Below, one piece after another: positions 7,311 through 14,233 of a stretch of 14,752 nucleotides of DNA. Within the stretch, counting starts at the first letter, position 1. Every line of letters starts with the position of its first letter. Source of the stretch: JBKPNX01 sp046732855 (lineage in GTDB: Bacteria > Pseudomonadota > Alphaproteobacteria > Geminicoccales > Geminicoccaceae). The position numbers were made by a program, and so were the translations under genes. Below the pieces are notes generated by a model that was not told the DNA's origin, did no database searches, and saw only the letters and a program-made list of their open reading frames with translations. The stretch is taken from positions 1 through 14,752 of the forward strand of contig JBKPNX010000136.1 of assembly GCA_046732855.1 (NCBI GenBank). Reading direction: 5' to 3'.

Positions 7311-9357
7311 CGATGCCGGACTTCGGGACGTCTGTTTCCCACCGTGCATCCTCGTCCCGAAGCTCCCGAAGCGAGCCCGTACGCCCGCCGACCGGGTCAA
7401 ACCGAGATTCCGGCTTATCCTGGGCGACCGGCGCGCGGCCGCTGGCAAGGCCTGGCGCGGCGGCTCCCGCTCCCGCCCCCGACGCCGCCTCCCGGCCGCC
7501 GAGGAGCCGCCTGTCCGCCTTGACCTTGGCCGCGATCGGCGTCGTCTACGGCGACATCGGCACGAGCCCGCTCTACGCGATCCGCGAAGCCTTCGGCACC
7601 GGCGTCCTGCCACTCACCGAAGCGAGCGTGCTTGGCGTCCTGTCGCTGATCTTCTGGTCGCTCTTTACGGTCGTGACGCTCAAATACATGGCCGTGATCC
7701 TGCGCGCCGACAACCGCGGCGAGGGTGGCATCCTCGCCCTCGCGTCGCTCGCGCAGCGCGCCCTGGGGTCGGGCTGGCGCCGCACTGTTGTGGTATCGGC
7801 CATGCTGGGCGCCGCGCTGTTCTACGGCGACGGCGTGATCACCCCGGCAATCTCGGTATTGAGCGCGATCGAGGGCCTGCAGGTGGCCACGCCGCTGTTC
7901 GAGCCTTACGTGGTGCCGTTCGCGCTCGTCATCCTGATCGCGCTGTTCGTCATGCAGAGCCGAGGCACCGGCAAGATAGGCCTGCTCTTCGGGCCGGTCG
8001 TGTGTCTTTGGTTCCTCGTCCTCGGCCTTTTGGGCCTGATCCAGATCGTCCAAGCGCCGCACATTCTGCGGGCGCTTGATCCGAGCCATGCTGTCGCCCT
8101 GTTCGCGGCCCATCGGTGGGTGGCGTTCGTCACGTTGGGCGCGGTCTTTCTCGCGGTCACCGGGGCCGAGGCCCTCTACGCGGACATGGGCCATTTCGGG
8201 CGACTGCCAATCCAGATCGCCTGGTTCGGGCTGGTGCTGCCGGCGCTGCTGCTCAACTACTTCGGTCAAGGCGCGTTGCTACTCGGCGATCCCGCCACCA
8301 TAGCCAATCCGTTCTACCTGCTGACTCCCTCGTGGGCGCTGTACCCGATGGTCGTGCTCGCCACCTGGGCCACAGTGATTGCGTCGCAGGCGGTCATCTC
8401 GGCCGCCTTTTCGCTCAGCTCTCAGGCGGTGCAGCTCGGCTACCTGCCGCGGCTCACGGTACGGCACACGTCGGCGCAGACCGCCGGGCAGATCTACATC
8501 CCCGCGATCAACTGGTTGCTGCTGGCCGGCGTGATCCTGCTGGTCCTCGGCTTTCAGTCCTCGAGCAACCTCGCCGCGGCTTACGGCATTGCGGTGAGCG
8601 GCACCATGGCGATCACCACCGTGCTCGCCGGGCTGGTCGCGCGCAGCCGCTGGGGGTGGCCACCGGCCCTCGTAGTCGCGGCGTTCGGCGCCTTTCTCGC
8701 GATCGACCTCACCTTTCTCTCCGCCAACGCCATCAAGATCTTTGCCGGGGGCTGGTTCCCGATCGTCCTGGCGGCTGCGGTATTCATCCTGATGTCGACC
8801 TGGCGCCAGGGTCGCGAGGCCATGTTCGAGCGTCTGTATCGCGGCGCCCCGTCGCTGCGCTCATTCCTGACCAGCCTGTCCAAGCGGCCGCCGACGCGCG
8901 TTCCTGGCACTGCGGTGTTCCTGACGGCCAATCCCGAGGTCGTGCCCCGCGCGCTGCTGCACAATCTCAAGCACAACAAGGTCCTGCACGAACGGGTCGT
9001 GGTGCTGAAGGTGGCAACCGAAAACGTGCCGCGGGTGCCGGCCTCGGAGCGGCTGGAGGTCGCACACCTCGGCGCGAACTTCCACTGCGTGGCGGTCCGG
9101 TACGGCTTCATGGAGCGGCCCGATGTGACCGTCGCATTGACCTTCTGCCAGCTGGGTCCGCCGGAGCCGACCTTGACCGATACTTCGTTCTTCCTCAGCC
9201 GTGAGACCTTCCTGCCGTCGGCCCGACGGGGCCTGGCGCGCTGGCGCGAGCAGATCTTCATCCACCTGACCAACGCCGCGCTCGACGCTACCCGGTTCTT
9301 CAGGCTGCCCCCGGACCGCGTCGTCGAACTCGGCAGCCAGATCGAGATCTAGCGATG
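5457..9357 (+). repeat. Tandem duplication covering the two kup genes
   Basis: Units of roughly 1.86 kb (about 5457-7315 and 7501-9357) align along their length at nucleotide level, with mostly third-position differences. Some blocks are identical without a gap, for example 49 bases at 5839-5887 and 7881-7929. Similarity continues past each stop codon to an identical GAGATCTAGCGATG, then ends abruptly. Exact percentage identity was not computed. Confidence 0.8.
7313..9352 (+). CDS. kup: Kup-family potassium:proton symporter, copy 2
   Basis: This is a tandem paralogue of the preceding gene with the same membrane topology and C-terminal domain (679 residues). GVVYGDIGTSPLY is at 76-88 and TGAEALYADMGHFG begins at 283. 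Protein identity to copy 1 is very high from the signature onward; only the N-terminal leader (1-64 here, Ser/Arg/Pro-rich) is unrelated and longer. ATG 7313 lies 2 bp after the TAG of copy 1, so translation may be coupled; no strong separate ribosome binding site is seen. Because the leader is atypical, a later non-ATG start cannot be excluded. The tandem pair may provide dosage or division of labour in affinity or pH range. Confidence 0.92.
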   Translation: MPDFGTSVSHRASSSRSSRSEPVRPPTGSNRDSGLSWATGARPLARPGAAAPAPAPDAASRPPRSRLSALTLAAIGVVYGDIGTSPLYAIREAFGTGVLPLTEASVLGVLSLIFWSLFTVVTLKYMAVILRADNRGEGGILALASLAQRALGSGWRRTVVVSAMLGAALFYGDGVITPAISVLSAIEGLQVATPLFEPYVVPFALVILIALFVMQSRGTGKIGLLFGPVVCLWFLVLGLLGLIQIVQAPHILRALDPSHAVALFAAHRWVAFVTLGAVFLAVTGAEALYADMGHFGRLPIQIAWFGLVLPALLLNYFGQGALLLGDPATIANPFYLLTPSWALYPMVVLATWATVIASQAVISAAFSLSSQAVQLGYLPRLTVRHTSAQTAGQIYIPAINWLLLAGVILLVLGFQSSSNLAAAYGIAVSGTMAITTVLAGLVARSRWGWPPALVVAAFGAFLAIDLTFLSANAIKIFAGGWFPIVLAAAVFILMSTWRQGREAMFERLYRGAPSLRSFLTSLSKRPPTRVPGTAVFLTANPEVVPRALLHNLKHNKVLHERVVVLKVATENVPRVPASERLEVAHLGANFHCVAVRYGFMERPDVTVALTFCQLGPPEPTLTDTSFFLSRETFLPSARRGLARWREQIFIHLTNAALDATRFFRLPPDRVVELGSQIEI

Positions 9358-9546
9358 TTCAACCGCGCGGCGCCTTTACCTGGGCCGATGTCCCTGGTAC
9401 GCCGGCGGCGGGAGGGGCAAACGCCTCTGCCCTGGGACCACGCCATGGGCAGCCGGCGGCCGATTCCTCATGCGCCGTGGTTCGCGTTCGTGGCCCGCCA
9501 TGACGCGGCGTGCGCGATCGGGCAGGGGGTCTTTGGCGGCCGATGA
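9355..9546 (+). CDS. Small ORF between kup and dctQ, doubtful
   Basis: The 63-codon frame starts at the ATG that follows the second kup stop by 2 bp, exactly as copy 2 follows copy 1, and ends overlapping the dctQ start by four bases (ATGA). These positions look like a coupled gene. The product (MFNRAAPLPGPMSLVRRRRE...) has no hydrophobic segment, motif or similarity I recognise, and its composition resembles translated non-coding DNA. It may be a leftover of the kup duplication whose translation merely carries ribosomes to dctQ, or may not be translated at all. Confidence 0.25.
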   Translation: MFNRAAPLPGPMSLVRRRREGQTPLPWDHAMGSRRPIPHAPWFAFVARHDAACAIGQGVFGGR

Positions 9547-10103
9547 ACGCTCTTTTGAACATTGCCGAGGGTTTGCGCCGCCTGCTCGAAGTGATCGCTC
9601 GAGCATCCGGCTGGCTGCTCGTGGTCATGGCGGCGGTGACCTGCTTCGACGTGCTCGCGCGCAAGACCGGCCTGCCCGTTCCCTTGACCAAGCTCCAGGA
9701 GCTGGAATGGCACTTCCATGCCGCGATCTTCTCGCTATGGATGGGCTACGGCTACACGATCAATGCTCATCCCCGGGTCGACTCCTTCACGGAGCCGCTG
9801 ACGCTGCGGCACAAGGCCTGGATCGAGCTCGCCGGCTGCCTGCTCCTGGCGTTGCCGTACATGACGCTCGTCGCCTACTACAGCATTGATTTCGTCAAGT
9901 CGGCCTATGTCGTGCACGAGCAGTCCGCGAGCACGGTCGGGCTCACCAACCGCTGGATCATCAAGGGCATCTACGCCGCCGGGCTCTGGTTGGTGGTGCT
10001 CGGCATCCTGAGCGTCCTCGCTCGGGTCATCGTGTTCCTGTTCGGCGGCCGATCGCAGGCGGAAGTCAACCTGCAGATCGGCACCACGGTTCTTGATGTC
10101 TAG
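9543..10103 (+). CDS. dctQ: TRAP transporter small permease (DctQ type)
   Basis: This is the four-helix membrane subunit of a tripartite ATP-independent periplasmic (TRAP) transporter, which with the large permease imports organic acids or similar solutes delivered by a periplasmic receptor using the sodium gradient. It has 186 residues, with transmembrane helices near 22-40, 55-72, 92-115 and 137-163. The segment LQELEWHFHAAIFSLWMGYG and following AHPRVDSF match the mannitol/chloroaromatic-type DctQ subfamily. ATG 9543 is preferred; a GTG at 9510 would add eleven charged residues. No strong ribosome binding site is visible, so translation may depend on the upstream frame that overlaps it. 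The large permease follows 56 bp later. Confidence 0.9.
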   Translation: MNALLNIAEGLRRLLEVIARASGWLLVVMAAVTCFDVLARKTGLPVPLTKLQELEWHFHAAIFSLWMGYGYTINAHPRVDSFTEPLTLRHKAWIELAGCLLLALPYMTLVAYYSIDFVKSAYVVHEQSASTVGLTNRWIIKGIYAAGLWLVVLGILSVLARVIVFLFGGRSQAEVNLQIGTTVLDV

Positions 10104-10156
10104 GCCGCACTCGAATGGCTGAGCCGCATTCGATCTGCAGGCGGCCCTGAGAGGGC
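10070..10156 (+). promoter_or_regulatory. Structured dctQ-dctM junction
   Basis: Three inverted repeats are packed around the dctQ stop. CCTGCAGATCG (10070-10080) pairs perfectly with CGATCTGCAGG (10131-10141). TCGAATG (10111-10117) pairs with CATTCGA (10127-10133), sharing three bases with the previous arm, so the two are mutually exclusive. GCCCT (10144-10148) pairs with AGGGC (10152-10156), enclosing the dctM ribosome binding site. Such a layout could tune the ratio of the two subunits or limit mRNA decay. The repeats are seen; the function is inferred. Confidence 0.4.
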
Positions 10157-10159
10157 ACC

Positions 10160-11542
10160 GTGCTCGACTGGTTGGCCGACCATCTCGCCCTGATCATGTT
10201 CGTGACGATGTTCTTCGCCATTTTTTGCGGGTACCCCGTGGCTTTCGTCATGGGCGGCATGGCCCTGCTCTTCGCGCTCGCGGGCTCGGCGCTCGGCGTG
10301 TTCTCGATGATCGGCCTGTCCGACGTCGTGCTGCGCATGTGGGGCGGCGTCGCCTCCGATCCGGTGCTCGCGTCGATTCCCATGTTCATCTTCATGGGCG
10401 CGATCCTGGAGCGCTCCGGCTCGGCCATGGCCATGCTGAAGGCGACCGAGGTGCTGCTGCGGCGGGTTCCGGGCGCGCTCGCCGTCGCGGTCATGGTCAT
10501 GGGCACCATCCTCGCGGCGCCGATCGGCGTGGTCGGCGCGGCGGTGGTCACGCTCTCGGTGATCGCATTGCCGCAGATGCTGGCCTCGGGCTACGACAAG
10601 CGCCTCGCCATCGGCACGATCGCTTCCGCGGGTACGCTCGGCATCCTGATTCCGCCGGCGATCATGCTGGTGGTCATGGCGGAGATGCTGTCGACCTCGG
10701 CGGGGGCGCTGTTTCTCGCGGCCACCATGCCGGGCTTCCTGCTGTCGGGGCTCTACCTGCTCTACATCGTCGTGCTGTCGTGGTGGCGGCCCAGCCTTGC
10801 GCCCAGACTCCCGCCCGACTACGGGCCGCAGACCCATACCGAGTTCCTGAAGGCGGTGTGGCGGGGCATGTTTCCGATGACGACCTTGATGGTGGTCGTG
10901 ATCGGCTCGATTTTTGCCGGCTGGGCAACGCCGACCGAAAGCGGCGCCGTCGGCGTGTTCGGCTCGATGCTGATCGCGGCGTTGAACCGGCGCCTGACCC
11001 TCAAGATGTTGAACGAGGCGATCTTCCAATCCTGCCGGGCGAACGCGCTGGTGTTCCTGATCTTCCTGGGCGCGACCGGCTTCTCTTATGTGTTCCGGGT
11101 GCTGGGCGGCGACGATCTGATGACCTCGACGCTGATCAGTCTTGGCGTCGACTCGGCCTGGGAAATGCTCGCGTTTGTGATGGTCCTGATCTTCCTGCTC
11201 GGCTTTCCATTCGAATGGATCGAGATCTGCCTGATCGTCCTGCCGATCTTCGGGCCGATCCTGATGAAGTACGACTTCTCCGAGCATCTCGGCAACCAGC
11301 GCTACATGATGGCGTGGTTCGGCACGCTGGTCGCGGTCAACCTGCAAACCGCGTTCATGACGCCGCCGTTCGGCGCCACGCTGTTCTACATGAAGGGAAC
11401 GGCGCCGCCCGGCGTGACCATGACCGACGTCTACCGCGCCATGTACCCGTTCGTGGTGCTGCAGATCGTGGGGCTGGTGCTGTGCATCTATTTCCCGAGC
11501 ATCGTTCTGTGGCTGCCGGGCTTGGCCGGGCTCCTCGACTAG
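10160..11542 (+). CDS. dctM: TRAP transporter large permease (DctM type)
   Basis: This is the catalytic ion-coupled membrane subunit of the TRAP transporter, of the ion transporter superfamily. It has 460 residues and many hydrophobic helices. Family signatures are GTLGILIPPAIMLVV (158-172), ATPTESGAVG (256-265) in the second half, and SIPMFIFMGAILERSG near 72-87. The start is GTG 10160, with GAGAGGG about 5 bases upstream; that site lies in a small hairpin. It partners with DctQ encoded just before. A DctP receptor gene is missing from the window, so the transported solute cannot be assigned; the mannitol/chloroaromatic class covers many substrates, often carboxylates. It ends in TAG, and the next gene continues in the same frame. 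Confidence 0.94.
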   Translation: MLDWLADHLALIMFVTMFFAIFCGYPVAFVMGGMALLFALAGSALGVFSMIGLSDVVLRMWGGVASDPVLASIPMFIFMGAILERSGSAMAMLKATEVLLRRVPGALAVAVMVMGTILAAPIGVVGAAVVTLSVIALPQMLASGYDKRLAIGTIASAGTLGILIPPAIMLVVMAEMLSTSAGALFLAATMPGFLLSGLYLLYIVVLSWWRPSLAPRLPPDYGPQTHTEFLKAVWRGMFPMTTLMVVVIGSIFAGWATPTESGAVGVFGSMLIAALNRRLTLKMLNEAIFQSCRANALVFLIFLGATGFSYVFRVLGGDDLMTSTLISLGVDSAWEMLAFVMVLIFLLGFPFEWIEICLIVLPIFGPILMKYDFSEHLGNQRYMMAWFGTLVAVNLQTAFMTPPFGATLFYMKGTAPPGVTMTDVYRAMYPFVVLQIVGLVLCIYFPSIVLWLPGLAGLLD

Positions 11543-11584
11543 CCGGCGCGCGCAACAGGCGTCTCCCGCCCGGCGTTCGCGGGT

Positions 11585-11914
11585 TTGCGACGAGGCGCCG
11601 GCCGGGGGGTTGAGATCCGGACGACTGTCGAACTTTTTCGTGGCGAGCTTCCGCTCGCTCGTGCCTTCTGGTCCTGGGGCATCCTCGGTGGCGGCGCGGT
11701 GAGCCTGTTCTGCACGCTCGTGGCTCTGGCGCTGGTCGCCGCCGATGCGCCGGCCTGGCTGGCGGTCGTGGTGTTCGCTGCGCATATCCCCTGGAACCTC
11801 GTGCTGCTTGTGGGCGTCTGGCGTAGCGCCGGACGACCGGAGGTGGGCCCCGCCGCGGCCAATCTCGCGCGCCTGCTCATGCTCGCCTGGGTAGTGGTGC
11901 TCAGCCTCATCTAG
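11585..11914 (+). CDS. Small three-helix membrane protein of unknown function
   Basis: I do not recognise a named family, although the text (ELPLARAFWSWGILGG, AAHIPWNLVLLVGVWRSAGRPE) looks like a conserved small integral membrane protein. It has 109 residues, with hydrophobic helices near 27-52, 57-79 and 94-109. The only canonical start is TTG 11585, without a good ribosome binding site; the frame opens at the dctM stop, so an unusual start or coupling is possible. It lies 42 bp after dctM on the same strand and presumably belongs to the same transcript. A role as accessory to the TRAP transporter is conjecture. Confidence 0.72.
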   Translation: MRRGAGRGVEIRTTVELFRGELPLARAFWSWGILGGGAVSLFCTLVALALVAADAPAWLAVVVFAAHIPWNLVLLVGVWRSAGRPEVGPAAANLARLLMLAWVVVLSLI

Positions 11915-11944
11915 CCTCGAGGGTCCGGGCGGTCGTTTCCGAGA

Positions 11945-11959
11945 CCTCGAGATCCGAGG
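11945..11959. terminator. Weak hairpin after the transporter block
   Basis: CCTCG and CGAGG form a perfect 5-bp stem with loop AGATC about 30 bases after the last transporter-block gene. There is no T-tract. It is the best terminator-like structure I found here, but support is poor. Confidence 0.2.
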
Positions 11960-12057
11960 ACATCGCCGTCGCCGGGGCCGACCGCGAGCCTGGACGCACT
12001 CCGCGGCAGCGTAGGAGCTTGAGCGAAGCCACGGAGAACGAGCGCTGGCGATCCGAC

Positions 12058-12086
12058 TTGACAGGATTATTGTCTAGGATTATGTT
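12058..12086 (+). promoter_or_regulatory. Sigma70-like promoter without an obvious gene
   Basis: A perfect TTGACA (12058-12063) is followed after exactly 17 bases by TATGTT (12081-12086, four of six matches). Transcription would begin near 12093. The downstream 400 bases hold no convincing protein gene but do hold nested inverted repeats (12116-12178), so a small RNA or a long leader to the integrase gene are both possible. Confidence 0.5.
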
Positions 12087-12485
12087 CTTATCGAGTCAGT
12101 CGCCCGATTTCCATTCGGACACAGGGATTTGCCGGATGCGCGGCAAGGCGGGCAATCTCGGCGGTCTTCCTGTGTTCGGCGTCTTTGATCTCGGCTCTTC
12201 CAGGCCACCGCTGCGCCAGCGTTCAATTTCAGGTTGTAAGACTCCGTTAACCAAAGGGGCGGAAAAGTGCTGCAACGGATGTGGCGGCCTTTGCAAGGAA
12301 CCCGATCAATGGCCTTCCAGGCGTTGATGAGAGGACATGCCTCTCGATTCGATCCTCGGCTCGGCGCGGGCGCTGGCCCGCAGCCGCTGGTTGCCGCCAT
12401 CATGGTGCAATAAAATGGTTCAGGCGCCATCGCCAGCGCCCGTGTAAGCGCTTGAAGCTCCACAGCAGTCTGCACCAGCGCCCGC
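12087..12485. other. Non-coding, structured region at the edge of the integrated element
   Basis: About 400 bases without a supportable protein gene. CGGACACAGG (12116-12125) can pair with CCTGTGTTCG (12169-12178, one G-U), enclosing a 6-bp hairpin TTGCCG/CGGCAA (12129-12134, 12141-12146). No tRNA or other classic attachment gene was found here on either strand by eye. On the minus strand, 12222-12088 is open and reads like a gene tail (AEIKDAEHRKTAEIARLAAH), which may be a remnant. Being next to the integrase, this is where one attachment site would be expected. Confidence 0.4.
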
Positions 12486-12516
12486 TTGACATCGCGACGG
12501 CTCGGGTGCTTATCTT
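12486..12516 (+). promoter_or_regulatory. Possible integrase promoter
   Basis: TTGACA (12486-12491) is followed after 19 bases by TATCTT (12511-12516), or after 18 by TTATCT; spacing is longer than ideal. It lies 24 bases before the chosen integrase start. The TTG of this -35 box is also an in-frame start codon, which would be inside the promoter and is therefore not used. Confidence 0.35.
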
Positions 12517-12539
12517 TGATACAGTTAAGGATAATGCAC

Positions 12540-13721
12540 ATGGCCAGGTCTGTACGTTCTAAGCTCGAATCCCGGTCGTCCCGGTTACGATTACCGCTCG
12601 GCGAACAGCACTGGGCGATCCTCGAACGCGGCCTGGCCGCCGGCTATCGACGCCCAACTCGTGGTGGCGCTGGCACGTGGCAGGGTCGAAAACTGATCGG
12701 GGGGCGCTACCGGTTCACGACCATTGGCCTGGCCGATGACTATGAAACTGCTGACAATCGCCGCGTCTACGGTTGGGCCGAGGCGCAATCCGCAGTCCGC
12801 GGCTGGGCGCATGCTCGGGCCGTTGCTGGCCCGCTGAGCATCGCTGAGTGCGTCCGCTTGTATGTCGAGGACCTGAGGCTTCGCCGGGGCGATCGTGCTG
12901 CCAAGGCCGCCGAGGGACGCATGCGGACCCTCCTCCTGCCTGTGCTCGGCGAGAGACGATTAGATTCCGTCACGTACAGCGAGTGGCTTGACTGGAGGAA
13001 CTCGCTGGTCAGGCTGGACGGCAACGATGAGGACGTCAGGCGGTCCCGGGATACGGCGAACCGGGTATTCGCCACGGCGCGGGCCGCTGCCAACTACGCA
13101 TTTCACAATGAGCTGGTGGCCGACGATCGAGCATGGCGCAGGGTCAAGCAATTTCGCGGCGTTTCGACAGCCCGTCGGGTCATCTTGAGCGAGGCCGAGC
13201 AGCGGCTTCTGGTCGATGCCTGCGGGCCAGGTCTGCGCGAGCTGGTGATGGCCGGCTGCTTCACCGGGTGCCGGCTGGGCGAATTGACCTCGGCGAACGT
13301 CGAGGACTTCAATGCCAGTGATGCCACGCTGCGGGTGTCAGGCAAGGTCGGCGTGCGCGAACTCTACCTACCAAGAGGCGCGGTTGAGCTCTTCAGCAGA
13401 CTGGCCCGAGGTCGGGGCCCGAGCGACCCGCTATTCACCAACGGTCACGGGGAGCGATGGACCAAGTCGCTGCACGCAAGACCATTCGCGGCAGCCGTGG
13501 GCAAGGCCGGACTCGATCCGGCCACCACCTACTACGCGCTGCGTCACACGTTCATCAGCACCGCGCTCGTACGAGGCGTGCCGACTCAGGCGGTCGGCGA
13601 CCACTGCGGCACGTCGGCTACGATGATCGAGCGAAATTACGCGAAGTTCGTCCAGTCTGACCGGCGCCGTTATGCAGCGATCGCCGCACCTGACTTGCGG
13701 ATCGACGAGAGCGCGCCATAA
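12540..13721 (+). CDS. Tyrosine-type site-specific integrase
   Basis: This enzyme cuts and rejoins DNA at attachment sites to insert or excise the element. The product is 393 residues. Domains: an arm-type DNA-binding N-terminus (1-95), SAM-like core-binding (about 100-200) and the catalytic domain (about 212-380). Catalytic residues are R245 (TGCRLGEL), K269 (SGKVGVREL), R335 (YYALRHTF), H355 (GDHCGTS) and nucleophile Y367 (ERNYAKF). The box II His that normally precedes R335 by three is Tyr332; the rest of the site is complete, so it is probably active. I chose ATG 12540, with AAGG about 9 bases upstream; ATG 12534 is too close to it. No tRNA is adjacent. Confidence 0.92.
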   Translation: MARSVRSKLESRSSRLRLPLGEQHWAILERGLAAGYRRPTRGGAGTWQGRKLIGGRYRFTTIGLADDYETADNRRVYGWAEAQSAVRGWAHARAVAGPLSIAECVRLYVEDLRLRRGDRAAKAAEGRMRTLLLPVLGERRLDSVTYSEWLDWRNSLVRLDGNDEDVRRSRDTANRVFATARAAANYAFHNELVADDRAWRRVKQFRGVSTARRVILSEAEQRLLVDACGPGLRELVMAGCFTGCRLGELTSANVEDFNASDATLRVSGKVGVRELYLPRGAVELFSRLARGRGPSDPLFTNGHGERWTKSLHARPFAAAVGKAGLDPATTYYALRHTFISTALVRGVPTQAVGDHCGTSATMIERNYAKFVQSDRRRYAAIAAPDLRIDESAP

Positions 13722-13799
13722 ACTATGACCCGGCGCGGCTAGCCCGACGGGGCGAAACACCGGCATCTCCACCGGCCGCCGCGCTAATCCATCCGGAGA

Positions 13800-13815
13800 G
13801 CGTGTGGAGACACGC
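13800..13815 (+). promoter_or_regulatory. Hairpin presenting a ribosome binding site in its loop
   Basis: GCGTGT (13800-13805) and ACACGC (13810-13815) form a perfect 6-bp stem around a GGAG tetraloop (13806-13809), which is the ribosome binding site of the gene starting at 13817. The stem ends one base before the ATG. This could modulate initiation. Confidence 0.5.
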
Positions 13816-13816
13816 A

Positions 13817-14233
13817 ATGCGCCATCCCAAAGTTCGTACGCGGCGGCTGTTACTCCGGTTGTGGCAACAGACTGGGGACGTTGAATACCTGCACGCGGCC
13901 GAGCAGATCAATCTCCCCCTGCCTGAGCTGCTCGAGAACCTGCCGCGCGTAACGGGTCGCCCCAAAGAGCGCGAGAGGGACATCCCTTGGGCCCGATTGA
14001 CGCGGGTTCACGGCCTCGTAGCCGCGGGGGTGAGTGTCCGCGCCGCTGCACGTGCGGAAGTCGCCGAACACGGCTGGTACGGCCAGCATAACAGCGAAAA
14101 TGCAGCTGTTGAGTATTTACGCCGCATGTACTCGCGCCACGGCCATGCCGCGCGCGACATCAGTAACATGGTCATCAAGGCCGAAGAGGCTCGGGCATTC
14201 TATGCCGGTATTGGGCGGAAAAGTAAGCCGTAA
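13817..14233 (+). CDS. Element protein of unknown function
   Basis: I do not recognise this 138-residue protein. It is basic, without transmembrane segments or signal peptide. The N-terminal 45 residues look helical (TRRLLLRLWQQTGDVEYLHAAEQ). A GRPKERERDIPW linker follows, and the middle (LTRVHGLVAAGVSVRAAARAEVAEHG) resembles a helix-turn-helix pattern, so DNA binding is possible. The C-terminal part (ENAAVEYLRRMYSRHG, KAEEARAFYAG) is again helical. ATG 13817 is preferred over the GTG at 13802, because GGAG lies 7 bases before it. It sits between integrase and excisionase genes, which suggests a regulatory or recombination-accessory role; this is inference. Confidence 0.75.
   Translation: MRHPKVRTRRLLLRLWQQTGDVEYLHAAEQINLPLPELLENLPRVTGRPKERERDIPWARLTRVHGLVAAGVSVRAAARAEVAEHGWYGQHNSENAAVEYLRRMYSRHGHAARDISNMVIKAEEARAFYAGIGRKSKP

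Noticed and set aside
10100..11785. 561-codon minus-strand ORF
   Set aside because: Antisense of dctM and the small membrane gene; dominated by Arg, His, Gln and Asp.
12019..12327. 102-codon plus-strand ORF after the transporter block
   Set aside because: Its start precedes the predicted promoter, it has no ribosome binding site, and the product has no protein-like pattern.
12486..12539. TTG start extending the integrase by 18 residues
   Set aside because: The TTG is part of a TTGACA promoter element and has no ribosome binding site; ATG 12540 has AAGG at good distance.
11900..12540. tRNA gene or classic tRNA attachment site next to the integrase
   Set aside because: No T-loop/acceptor pattern could be found on either strand by eye.
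12080..12541. 153-codon minus-strand ORF divergent from the integrase
   Set aside because: The first 40 residues look mildly helical, but the rest is unlike a folded protein, no family is recognised, and it would begin inside the integrase start region. Kept only as a possible remnant.
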